Assembly (NCBI GenBank): GCA_029260755.1
Contig: JAJDCQ010000173.1
Coordinates: 57,836 to 121,835, forward strand
Reading direction: 5' to 3'
Source of the DNA: Planctomycetota bacterium
Lineage (GTDB): Bacteria; Planctomycetota; J058; JAJDCQ01
DNA: 64,000 bases
Part shown: piece after piece, positions 50,197 through 58,177 of the stretch
How the letters are laid out: each line of letters opens with the position of its first letter
Numbering within the stretch: position 1 is the first letter of the stretch
Made by a program: the position numbers and the translations under genes
Notes under the pieces: model-generated
Seen by the model: the letters and a program-made list of their open reading frames with translations, nothing else
Databases searched by the model: none
What the model was told of the DNA's origin: nothing

Positions 50197-53016
50197 TCAG
50201 CGGAGGGGAACGACGGCCGCCCAGGTCGCGTCGCTCGCGACCGCGACCCAGCGCCCCGCCGGGTCGATCGCGACGTGGCGGATCCCGCGGCCAGCGGCGC
50301 GATCGAGCCCGATCGTCTCGAGCAGCTCGCCCGTGCGCGGATCCCAGACGTGGAGCTCGCCGCCGCCCCCGGTGACGAGGCGCGAGCCGTCGGCCGTGAG
50401 GGCGAGGCCGTCCTGCTGCTGCCCCGCGGCGAGCACCCGCGTCCGACCGGTCGCCGGCGCCACGACCCACGCCTTCTCGTCGTATGCCGAGCCGAGGAAC
50501 GCCAGCCACGGACCGCCGAAGGCGACCCGGCGCACGACGCTCGCCCGCTGGTTGTTGCAGATAGCCTCCCGACTCGAGTCCGCCCGGTGAGTGGCGCCGG
50601 GATCCCCGGTCGCGACGTCCCAGGTCCGGAGCGTGCTCGCGTGCGTGCCCGCGGCGAGGAGGCGGCCATCGGCCGAGAAGGCGAGGTCGGAGACGGCGTC
50701 CATCTCGACCCAGAAGCCGTCGAGCTCGTCACGGTCCGGGCCGTAGGCGGAGCGCTCGTGGACGAGGTCGGTCCCGCGCCAGATCCGGATGCGCGCATCG
50801 ATCGACGCCGTCGCCCACGTGCTGCCGTCGGGGGCGACCGAGACCGCCGAGATGGCCTCCGCGTGGCGCGGCGACACCGCGGGCTCCGCGTCGGGGTCGG
50901 CCGCGAGCTCGCCGAGATCCCACCGGAGGACGCGAAGGCGATCGGGGTCGGTCGTGAGCAGGCTGGCGCCGTCGGCCGACCAGGCGAGCGGGCCTCGGGC
51001 GTCCTCGAGGACGCGGACGAGAACGCCGTCCGGCGTCCAGAGCCGGACGTCGTCGGCGGCCGTCGCGATCCGGTCGCCGCGCGGCGAGACCTCGAGGTGC
51101 GCTATGTTGCCTCGGTGGTTCGTCGCCGCGAGGAGCTCCGACCCGTCGCGGAGATCGAAGACGCGGATCGTGCCGGTCGCCTCGCCGACGTAGATCCGGT
51201 CGTCGGGACCGAACGCGAGGACGCGCGCCTCGCCGCACGCGAGCTCGCGGACCGGCTCACCGCGCGGAAGGTGCGCGATCGTCAGCCCCGAGCCCTCGGC
51301 GCGGTGGTAGGCGAAGCGGCGCGTCCCCGGCTCGAACGCGAAGGGCGGGGCGGCCGGGCGGGCGGAGTGGCTTCCGCTCGCCCGCTCCCAGACGTGGAGC
51401 GTCGCGCGCTCGCCACCGGCGGCGACGACGAACGCGCCGTCGCCGCTCCAGTCGAGGAACGAGAGCATCCCCTCGACGGGAAGGCGGAGCGGCTCCAATG
51501 GTCCGGTCTCGCCGATGACGAGGACGCCCTCATCTCTGTCCTGCGCGGCCCAGGCGGCCCCATCGGGCGCGGCGGCGGCGTCGAAGGGAGACCAGCTCCC
51601 CTCGTGGACGAGCTCGACGAGGCGCCCCGTCTCGAGGTCGAAGCGGGCGAGGGTCGCGTTGGCGTAGCCGACGAGCGCCTCGTTGGCGCCGTCGGCCCCG
51701 CGACGGAACGTGACGTTGCGGACCGCGGTCGAGCTCGGCCCCTCGAGGCGACGGGCGAGCTCGCCCGTCTCGAGGCTCCAGATCCAGACGGTGCCGCGGG
51801 ATCCGCCAGCGGCGAGGCGCGCGCCGGTCCGGTCGAAGGAGAGCTCCCAGATGTCCTCGTCGAAGAGGCTCTCCTCGAGCTCGGGGTCGGGCTCGGCCTC
51901 GTCGGCGGAGAGCGGGGGAAGCGGCTCGCCCGCGGGCATCCGCCAGCGAACGACCCGGCGCGAGAGGACCGAGACGGCGGCGAGCTCGGCGCCGCTCGGA
52001 GAGACCGCGATCGCCTGGACCGGGTCGGGGACGCGGAGGCGGTCGGTGCCGAGGAGAACCGTCCCGCCGGGGTCCGCGCGCGGCCCGGTCGCCTCGCGAG
52101 GTCCCGCGGCGGCATCGGCGGGCGCGGTCGAGCTCGCCGGGGCGGCGGACGGCCGGCCGTCCGCGGCCGGTCCGGCGACCCCGGGCGCCCCGGAAGCGTC
52201 CGGCCCGGCGGGCGGCGCGGGCGTGCTCGCCGGGCGACGGGTCGGTGGGTCCTCGTCGTCGGCGGCGTCGTCGTTGGCGATCGCGTTCGGCGCGGGCGAG
52301 GCGCCCGCGTCCGGGCGACGGTCCGCGGCGCCGTCGAGGGCGGCGACGCCGCGCGGATCGGCGCGGTCGGCGCGGCCGAGCGAGCCGGTCGCGAGCCCGA
52401 TCGCGATGAGGGCCGCGGCCACCGCCACGACGGCCGACGCGGCGAGGGCGATCCCGCCCGGACCGCGCGCCACGCGGTGGGTCGCGGCGAGGGCGGCCAG
52501 CCCGGTCGACCACGTCGAGCGGTCGCCGAAGCGCGCGTCGAGACGAGCGCGAAGCTGCTCGACGCCGCGCGCGAGCTGGCTGCGCACGGTCGCCGCCGGC
52601 GTGCCCTGACTCGCGGCGATCTCGGCGGCGCTCCGATCGTCGAAGTAGCGCGCGAGGAGCACCGTCCGGTAGGGCTCGTCGAGGGCGAGGACGGCCTCGA
52701 CGACGCCTGCGTGCAGCTCGGCCCGCGCCACGACGGTCGCGACGCCGTCGGTCGCCTCGGGGCGGGCGACCCGGCGCTGGCGCTGATCGCGGCGGTAGTC
52801 GCCGCGGCGTCGGTTCGCCTGGAGACGTCGGAGGACGGTGGCCCACCAGCCGCGCTGGCGCGGACGCGCGGACGGGCCCGCCTCGAGGGCGGCGAGGTAG
52901 GCGTCCTGGACGAGGTCGTCGGCGGTCGCGCCGTCGCGGTCGACCAGCCGCCCGGCGAGGCGATGGAGCCAGGCGGCGTCGGCGAGGAGCGCGGTGTCTT
53001 CGATGTCTTTTCGCAT
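50197..53016 (-). CDS. ECF-type sigma factor fused through a membrane helix to a WD40-like beta-propeller
   Basis: This is 939 residues from ATG 53016, preceded by GGAGGA. Residues ~10-75 are sigma region 2 (TADDLVQDAYLAALE, RGWWATVLRRLQANRRRGD, cited in part). Residues ~100-160 are region 4 (EAVLALDEPYRTVLLARYF, AAEIAASQGTPAATVRSQLA). A membrane helix lies at 187-210, followed by a ~110-residue Pro/Ala/Asp-rich linker and then repeated WD-like blades (VQAIAVSPSGAELAAVS, WELSFDRTGARLAAGGSRG, ISAVSVAPDGSTWATASID). The architecture suggests a membrane-tethered sigma factor sensing through its own extracytoplasmic propeller, without a separate anti-sigma factor. A hairpin covers the ribosome-binding site. 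Confidence 0.9.
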   Translation of the reverse strand: MRKDIEDTALLADAAWLHRLAGRLVDRDGATADDLVQDAYLAALEAGPSARPRQRGWWATVLRRLQANRRRGDYRRDQRQRRVARPEATDGVATVVARAELHAGVVEAVLALDEPYRTVLLARYFDDRSAAEIAASQGTPAATVRSQLARGVEQLRARLDARFGDRSTWSTGLAALAATHRVARGPGGIALAASAVVAVAAALIAIGLATGSLGRADRADPRGVAALDGAADRRPDAGASPAPNAIANDDAADDEDPPTRRPASTPAPPAGPDASGAPGVAGPAADGRPSAAPASSTAPADAAAGPREATGPRADPGGTVLLGTDRLRVPDPVQAIAVSPSGAELAAVSVLSRRVVRWRMPAGEPLPPLSADEAEPDPELEESLFDEDIWELSFDRTGARLAAGGSRGTVWIWSLETGELARRLEGPSSTAVRNVTFRRGADGANEALVGYANATLARFDLETGRLVELVHEGSWSPFDAAAAPDGAAWAAQDRDEGVLVIGETGPLEPLRLPVEGMLSFLDWSGDGAFVVAAGGERATLHVWERASGSHSARPAAPPFAFEPGTRRFAYHRAEGSGLTIAHLPRGEPVRELACGEARVLAFGPDDRIYVGEATGTIRVFDLRDGSELLAATNHRGNIAHLEVSPRGDRIATAADDVRLWTPDGVLVRVLEDARGPLAWSADGASLLTTDPDRLRVLRWDLGELAADPDAEPAVSPRHAEAISAVSVAPDGSTWATASIDARIRIWRGTDLVHERSAYGPDRDELDGFWVEMDAVSDLAFSADGRLLAAGTHASTLRTWDVATGDPGATHRADSSREAICNNQRASVVRRVAFGGPWLAFLGSAYDEKAWVVAPATGRTRVLAAGQQQDGLALTADGSRLVTGGGGELHVWDPRTGELLETIGLDRAAGRGIRHVAIDPAGRWVAVASDATWAAVVPLR

Positions 53017-53020
53017 GGGT

Positions 53021-53037
53021 ATCCTCCGATCGAGGAT
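53021..53037 (-). promoter_or_regulatory. Hairpin overlapping the ribosome-binding site of the sigma-propeller gene
   Basis: On the transcript, ATCCTC and GAGGAT form a perfect 6-bp stem with a 5-base loop; the 3' side is the GGAGGA Shine-Dalgarno sequence, five bases before the ATG at 53016. Base-pairing would hide the ribosome-binding site, so translation may be weak or conditional. Confidence 0.45.
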
Positions 53038-53100
53038 CACCGCGGCGGCGAGATGTGATGCATCGATTTCTCCACGACGCACGCGTCGACGCGTCCCGCG

Positions 53101-53176
53101 CGCCGTGGTCCAGGGGGTCCCCCTCTTTCCATTGTCGCATCGTCACGGCGCGTCCGGAAGATCGGGTCGCAGCGAC
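53101..53176. repeat. 76-base dispersed repeat, family D copy 2
   Basis: This is homologous to 36293-36367. The central AGGGGG-T-CCCCCT is a perfect inverted repeat, followed by CCATTGTCGCA and GGAAGATCGGGTCGC. It lies between the divergent sigma-propeller and M28 peptidase genes, about 85 bases upstream of the sigma start. Read on the minus strand it contains GACAAT, a possible -10 box, but copy 1 is not upstream of a gene. Confidence 0.6.
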
Positions 53177-53217
53177 CGGACGGGCGCGACGGCGGCTGAT
53201 CCTTGCCACGGCAGGTC

Positions 53218-53246
53218 TTGCGAGCCCTCTGGGGCCCTGATACGGT
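53218..53246 (+). promoter_or_regulatory. Weak candidate promoter for a near-leaderless M28 transcript
   Basis: TTGCGA (53218-53223), 17 bases, then TACGGT (53241-53246). The predicted start (about 53253) falls four bases before the ATG at 53257, which has no Shine-Dalgarno sequence; the two observations fit a leaderless message. Box matches are modest. Confidence 0.3.
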
Positions 53247-53256
53247 CCGATCGAGC

Positions 53257-55836
53257 ATGCGCCCCGCCCCCCGCCCATCCATCGTCATCATCAATGTGCG
53301 CCGAAAGGAGCGCCGGCGATCGGCGTTCGGACCGCTCGCGCCGCTCGTCCTGCTCGCGCTCCTCCCGACCGCGGCGCGCGCCCAGGACGACGAGGCGCTT
53401 CCGCCCGTCGGCCCGCCGGGCGTCCTCGCCCTCGAGGTCGCGCGCGAGCTCGCCGGCGAGATCGGGCCCCGTCCCGCCGGCTCCGAGGGCGCCGCCCGGG
53501 GTCTCGACGCCGTCGCGGCCCGCTGGCGCGCCGCCGGCCTCGAGCCTCACGCACACGGCTTCGACGCCGTCGCCTGCCCGGCGATCCGGGTCGGCGGCTC
53601 GCTCATGCGCCCCGCCGAGGACACGCGCTGGCTCGGCGGACGCGGGCGCAACCTCTGGGTCTCGATCCCGGGAGAGAGCTCCGAGGTCGTCCTCGTCGGC
53701 GGCCACATCGACAGCGAGGGCCCCGACGTCCCCGGCGCGCGCGACGACGCCGCCGCGGTCGGTCTCGTCGTCGAGACGGCCGCCCGCCTCGCCGCCCGGG
53801 CGCGGCGCGAGGGACCGCCGCCCCGCACCCGCGTCTTCTGCGTCTTCGAGGGCGAGGAGCGAGGCCTCCTCGGCTCACGCGCCTTCGCCCGCGACGCGCC
53901 GGGCGGTCCGGTCGTCTTCGCGCTCAGCCTCGACGTCGTCGGCACCCACGGGCTCGCCCTCAACGGCGTCGGCCCGACGATCGATCGCGCGCACGCGGCC
54001 GCCATGACCGGCGCGGCTCGCCGGACCGGCGTCGACCTGGTCGTGCCGGTGCCCCACCTCGTGTTCAGCCGGGCGATCCCTCAGGGCGAGCGAAGCGATC
54101 ACGGGCCGTTCGCACGGAACGACGTCGCGGCCTTCCATCTCTTCGCGCGCGGTGACGAGGGCTTCGACCCCTGCTACCACACGCCGCTCGACGCCCCCGG
54201 GCGACTCGACCCGCGCGCCCTCGCCGACACCGCCCGCCTCGTCGATGCGTTCATCGAGGACCTCGACCGCGCCCTCGACGCGCCGACGGACGACGGCGCG
54301 TTCCTGCCCGTCCACCTCCCCGACCCACTCGGGTTCACGTCGGGCTCGGGGCCGTGGCTCCTGCCGGGCGCGGTCGCCCGCGGGTTCGTGGCCGTGGCCC
54401 TGCTGGTCGGCCTCGGCGGGATCGTCGCCGGCGGTTGGCGCGCCCTGCGGCGGCCGTCGGGCCTGGGCGTGCTCGCGGCCCTTCGGAGTCTCGCCCTCCT
54501 CGAGCTCACCGGCGCCGCCGCCGGGACGGCGTTCGTCGCGCCGTTTCTCGCGGCGAGCGTCCTCAAAGGCGAGGCGGCTCCGTGGCACGCCCCCTTTGAC
54601 GCCTACGCGGCCGCCGGCGCCGCGAGCGTCGCGACGGTCGTCGTGCTCGTCTGGATCCTCCGACCGCTCGCGCGGCGGATCGACGCCCACGAGCTCCACG
54701 TCTCGCTCGGGATCCTCGGCGGTCTGCTCGTCGCGGGGGCGCTCGTCGCGGTGGGCGTGCCGGAGGTCGCGGCGATCCCCGCGACGATCGCGCTCGGCCT
54801 CGGCGCAGGGTCGATCCTCGCCTCTCGCCCTCGGTTCGCGGCGGCGGCGAGCCTGCTCGCGTTCCCCGGCGTGATCGCCCTCACCCGGCCCGGCCTCTAC
54901 CGGGACGGGGCGCTCACCCAGACCTTTCCCGAGACGGGCCGGATCTGGCTCCTCGCGGCCGCGGCGGCCGGCGCGGGCCTCGCGCCCGTCGGCATCGCCC
55001 TCGGCCGGTTCCTCCGGGACGGGCTCCTCGGGAGGCCATCGGTCGACCAGACATCCGCCGCCGCGAGCCCGTCCGCCGAGATCCGCGCGGCGTCGCTCGC
55101 GGCCCGCCGGGTCCCGTGGGGCGTCGGCCTGATCCTGCCGATCGTGGTCGCGCTCGCGGCCGCGTCGCTCTCGATCCGGGCGACGGCGCGGGCGAGTCAC
55201 GACCCGGGGGCGCCCCGCCAGCTCGTCGTCCATCACCGCATCGACGCGGACGCCGGGCGCGAAGCCCTCGTCCTCTCGGCGCGAACCGGGGCCATCCCAG
55301 CGAGCGCGCGCCTCCTCGTCGATGGCCGGTCGCTCGACGTCGTCTCCGGCGCGTCGCGCGCCGAGCGGGCCTTCGAGGGCGAGGCGGCGCTCCGACCCGT
55401 CGAGATCGCGATCGCGGCCACCCGCCCCGACCCGCGCGGCGATCCCGGCCTCGTCGAGGTCGAGGTCGCGGTGCGTCCCGCGCCCGGCGCGCCGCCGATC
55501 GATCGGATCGTCGTCGACCACTGGGTCGACCGGGCGACCCGATGGGAGCTCGCCGACGGCTCGGGCGAGGCGGCCGTCTCGGCCGACGAGCCGTTCCGGA
55601 CGAGCGTGTTCGGCGCCGAGACGGTCGGCGGCGATGGCCCCCGGACGCGCTGGCGCTTCCGCTCGGCGACGGATGCGCTCCAGCTCCGGGTGCGCGCGCG
55701 CGTCTTCCTCGCCGACTCGCCGAGACGGCTCGAGCTGCAGCTCGACGAGAGCACGACGGCGCGCCGCTACGTCTACGTCACCGCGTCCAGGGATGCCGTC
55801 GTCCCGTCCGCCCGCGCGTCGAACGCGGGGCGGTGA
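53257..55836 (+). CDS. M28-family peptidase with multi-pass membrane domain
   Basis: This is 859 residues from ATG 53257; a GTG at 53296 is an alternative that gives a cleaner signal sequence (AFGPLAPLVLLALLPTAARA). The M28 domain (~60-330) has VGGHIDSEG, GARDDAAAVG, FEGEERGLLG, LDVVGTHG and YHTPLDAPG, supplying all dizinc ligands. About eight to nine hydrophobic helices occupy ~345-640 (e.g. GFVAVALLVGLGGIVAGG, GLILPIVVALAAASLSI), and a beta-rich C-terminal domain (~655-859) follows. This layout recalls eukaryotic Fxna/ERMP1-like and bacterial membrane M28 peptidases. It probably processes peptides at the outer face of the membrane. Three coupled genes follow closely. Confidence 0.88.
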   Translation: MRPAPRPSIVIINVRRKERRRSAFGPLAPLVLLALLPTAARAQDDEALPPVGPPGVLALEVARELAGEIGPRPAGSEGAARGLDAVAARWRAAGLEPHAHGFDAVACPAIRVGGSLMRPAEDTRWLGGRGRNLWVSIPGESSEVVLVGGHIDSEGPDVPGARDDAAAVGLVVETAARLAARARREGPPPRTRVFCVFEGEERGLLGSRAFARDAPGGPVVFALSLDVVGTHGLALNGVGPTIDRAHAAAMTGAARRTGVDLVVPVPHLVFSRAIPQGERSDHGPFARNDVAAFHLFARGDEGFDPCYHTPLDAPGRLDPRALADTARLVDAFIEDLDRALDAPTDDGAFLPVHLPDPLGFTSGSGPWLLPGAVARGFVAVALLVGLGGIVAGGWRALRRPSGLGVLAALRSLALLELTGAAAGTAFVAPFLAASVLKGEAAPWHAPFDAYAAAGAASVATVVVLVWILRPLARRIDAHELHVSLGILGGLLVAGALVAVGVPEVAAIPATIALGLGAGSILASRPRFAAAASLLAFPGVIALTRPGLYRDGALTQTFPETGRIWLLAAAAAGAGLAPVGIALGRFLRDGLLGRPSVDQTSAAASPSAEIRAASLAARRVPWGVGLILPIVVALAAASLSIRATARASHDPGAPRQLVVHHRIDADAGREALVLSARTGAIPASARLLVDGRSLDVVSGASRAERAFEGEAALRPVEIAIAATRPDPRGDPGLVEVEVAVRPAPGAPPIDRIVVDHWVDRATRWELADGSGEAAVSADEPFRTSVFGAETVGGDGPRTRWRFRSATDALQLRVRARVFLADSPRRLELQLDESTTARRYVYVTASRDAVVPSARASNAGR

Positions 55837-55838
55837 CG

Positions 55839-56072
55839 GTGACGGACGAGCCCCGCGAGCCAGGCCGCGACCGCGCGCCGTCCTCGGCGACCGCGCCGCC
55901 GAGCTGGCCCGGTCTCTGCGGACGCTGCCGCCACGCGCGGACGGTCACGAGCGCGCGCGGGTCGCGCTTTCTCCGGTGCGAGCTCGCCGCCCACGATGCG
56001 CGCTACGCCAAGTACCCGGCGCTGCCGGTCGGACGATGCGAGGGCCACGCGCCCGGCGAGGTGTCGCGATGA
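55839..56072 (+). CDS. 77-residue conserved four-cysteine protein
   Basis: This small protein starts at GTG 55839 (or GTG 55833) immediately after the M28 stop, and its stop overlaps the next ATG (ATGA). The first 26 residues are polar. The rest is compact: LCGRCRHARTVTSARGSRFL, then RCELAAHDARYAKYP and LPVGRCEGHAP, with four cysteines (CxxC, C, C) arranged like a small metal-binding ribbon. I recall similar free-standing mini-proteins of unknown function in several phyla. Context with a CoaB-Nudix fusion does not define its role. Coding is supported by the overlaps on both sides and the motif. Confidence 0.75.
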   Translation: MTDEPREPGRDRAPSSATAPPSWPGLCGRCRHARTVTSARGSRFLRCELAAHDARYAKYPALPVGRCEGHAPGEVSR

Positions 56073-57916
56073 GCATCCCGATCGACTCGCGCGATCGCGC
56101 TCCGCAGGCGCTCGTCGTCGCCGGCGGCACGCGCGAGCCCGTCGACGACGTGCGGGTGATCACGAACTCGAGCACCGGTCGATTCGGGGCGGCGATCGCC
56201 GAGGCGCTCCTCGCTGCCGGCGCCTCGGTCACGGTCCTCGCCAGCCGCGAGCTCGCGTCCGCCCGCTGGGCGCCGGCGGGCGAGCGGGTCCGCGTCGAGA
56301 CCTTCGGCAGCGCGGCCGACCTGGCCTCGCGAATCGCCTCGACGGTCGCCGCGGAGCGCCCCGACGTCGTCTTCATGGCGGCGGCCGTCTCCGACTACGC
56401 GCCGGTCGCCGCCGACGGCAAGATCCGGAGCGACCGGGACGAGCTCACCCTCACCCTGCGCCGGACGCCGAAGATCCTCGCGACGCTCCGGGACGCCTGC
56501 GGCCCGGACGCGTTCATCGTCGGCTTCAAGCTCCTCTCCGGCGTCGAGCACGAGGAGCTCGTCGCGACGGCGCTCGGTCAGGTCGGCCGCGATCGCCTCG
56601 ATCTCTCCGTGGCGAACGACCTCGCCGACCTCGCCGAGTCTGCCCACCCGGTCACCCTCGTCACGCCCGATGGCGCAGCCGTGCGCGTGCTCGGAGGGCG
56701 CGCCGAGGTCGCCGTCGAGCTCGTCGACTTCGTCCTGAGGCGTCGGGGAGCGTCGCGCGACGATCCGGCGACGCCGCCGCCCCCGGTCGACGGGGAGGAG
56801 CTCCGCTCGCTCCTCCGCGCCTCGGGGATGCTCGGCGAGCCGTCCTCCGTCTCGGTGCGCGGCGAGCCCACCCACGCCCGCGACGCTCGACTCCTCGATC
56901 GGTTCGACGCGATCGACGCGCTCGTCTCCCTCTCGCACGGGATCGTCGTCGGGGGCGATGCCGAGGTCGACCCTCCCGCGAGCGACGGGGTCGCCGCAAC
57001 GGACGAGATCATCCGGGCGCTCGCCGCGAGCGCGGCCGTCGGACGCTACCGCGGCGGTCCCTTCGCGGTGCATCTCGAAGGCGGTGCCCTCCTCGGCATC
57101 GAGGCGAAAACCGCCCCGCGGTGGCTCGCCGCGTCCGAAGAGGCCCACGCGTCGCTGTCGATTCGCCTCGAGCAGCTCGGCGTCGCGGTCTCGCCGGACC
57201 GCCTCGAGCTCGTGCCGATCCTCGAGGCGACCCGCATCGTCGGGACGCTCGCCCGCGATCGGTCCGACGGCTGGGTCGCGCCGTTCATCGTCTCCGCCGC
57301 GCGCGAGCGCGGGATCGGGGACGCAGTCCTCGCGCGACTCGACGCGCGCGGCGAGCGCGTCGCGATGCCCGCCGCCGACGGCGACGCGCTGGAGTGGCTG
57401 GCCGCCCGCGGCTGGCGACGCGAGAGCAGCACCGACGAGGTCCGCATCTTCGACCCGCCGTCGCACCGGACCGACGCGCGCCTCGGCGCGAGCGTCTGCC
57501 TGATCGACGCCGTCGGCCGCCGTGTCCTCCTCGGCAGGCGTCTCTCCGGCGCCCGCCAGGGCGAGTGGGCCTTCCCCGGCGGCCGGATCGAGCCGGGCGA
57601 GGCCGCCCGCGACGCGGCGATCCGCGAGCTCCGCGAGGAGACCGGGGTCGACGTCGCCCCCCGCTGGGTGGTCGGCGAAGGGCGCACGGCCCACGGCGGC
57701 GCGGGCCTCGACGGCCCGTTCTTCGCCGTCGACTGCTTCATCGTGCCGCTTCCCTTCGCCCCCGAGCCGCACGCGACCGACGAGCTCGAGGCGGAGTGGG
57801 TCCCGATCTCCGCCGCCCTCGCCCGCCGACCGATGACGGCCGGCACCCGACGCATCCTCCGCGAGCTCGCCGCGCCGGGCGGACTGCTGGCCGCGCGGCC
57901 CGTCGTCGACCGGTGA
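56069..57916 (+). CDS. CoaB-like phosphopantothenoylcysteine synthetase fused to a Nudix hydrolase
   Basis: This 615-residue protein starts at ATG 56069 overlapping the upstream stop. Residues ~13-225 form a CoaB/DFP domain: VVAGGTREPVDDVRVITNSS, STGRFG, AAVSDYAP (105-112), GKIRS with the conserved Lys near 118, TPKIL, and VGFKL and VANDL blocks. CoaB joins 4'-phosphopantothenate to cysteine in CoA synthesis. Residues ~240-465 are unassigned; the end (RERGIGDAVLARL, LEWLAARGWRRE) looks GNAT-like. Residues ~470-610 are a Nudix domain with a complete box (G504x5Ex7REL-REETGV). No CoaC half is present. The Nudix part might hydrolyse a CoA-related or damaged nucleotide; this is inference. Confidence 0.85.
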   Translation: MSIPIDSRDRAPQALVVAGGTREPVDDVRVITNSSTGRFGAAIAEALLAAGASVTVLASRELASARWAPAGERVRVETFGSAADLASRIASTVAAERPDVVFMAAAVSDYAPVAADGKIRSDRDELTLTLRRTPKILATLRDACGPDAFIVGFKLLSGVEHEELVATALGQVGRDRLDLSVANDLADLAESAHPVTLVTPDGAAVRVLGGRAEVAVELVDFVLRRRGASRDDPATPPPPVDGEELRSLLRASGMLGEPSSVSVRGEPTHARDARLLDRFDAIDALVSLSHGIVVGGDAEVDPPASDGVAATDEIIRALAASAAVGRYRGGPFAVHLEGGALLGIEAKTAPRWLAASEEAHASLSIRLEQLGVAVSPDRLELVPILEATRIVGTLARDRSDGWVAPFIVSAARERGIGDAVLARLDARGERVAMPAADGDALEWLAARGWRRESSTDEVRIFDPPSHRTDARLGASVCLIDAVGRRVLLGRRLSGARQGEWAFPGGRIEPGEAARDAAIRELREETGVDVAPRWVVGEGRTAHGGAGLDGPFFAVDCFIVPLPFAPEPHATDELEAEWVPISAALARRPMTAGTRRILRELAAPGGLLAARPVVDR

Positions 57917-58074
57917 CCGGTGAGCTGAAGGGGCGCGAGGCGCTCGAGCGATCATCCGTCGTCGCGAACTGTCTGATGAACCGCGAGCGCGGCTTCGCGG
58001 GCACGAACAGCTACGAGAAGGATCTGGGCCGCGACGCGCCTGAGTCCGGGGCCGACGAGGCCGACCGGCGAGCC

Positions 58075-58102
58075 TTGCGTCCACGCGGAGCCCCGGGACA
58101 AT
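58075..58102 (+). promoter_or_regulatory. Candidate promoter of the di-heme peroxidase gene
   Basis: TTGCGT (58075-58080) and GACAAT (58097-58102) are 16 bases apart, giving a leader of about 70 bases. The rest of 57917-58177 contains no gene or strong repeat that I can support. Confidence 0.35.
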
Positions 58103-58177
58103 GGGCGCTCGGCCGCACTTCGGAGCGAGCGGACCGCCATAGAAGAGACTCAGCCCAGCCACGGAGCCATCCAACTC

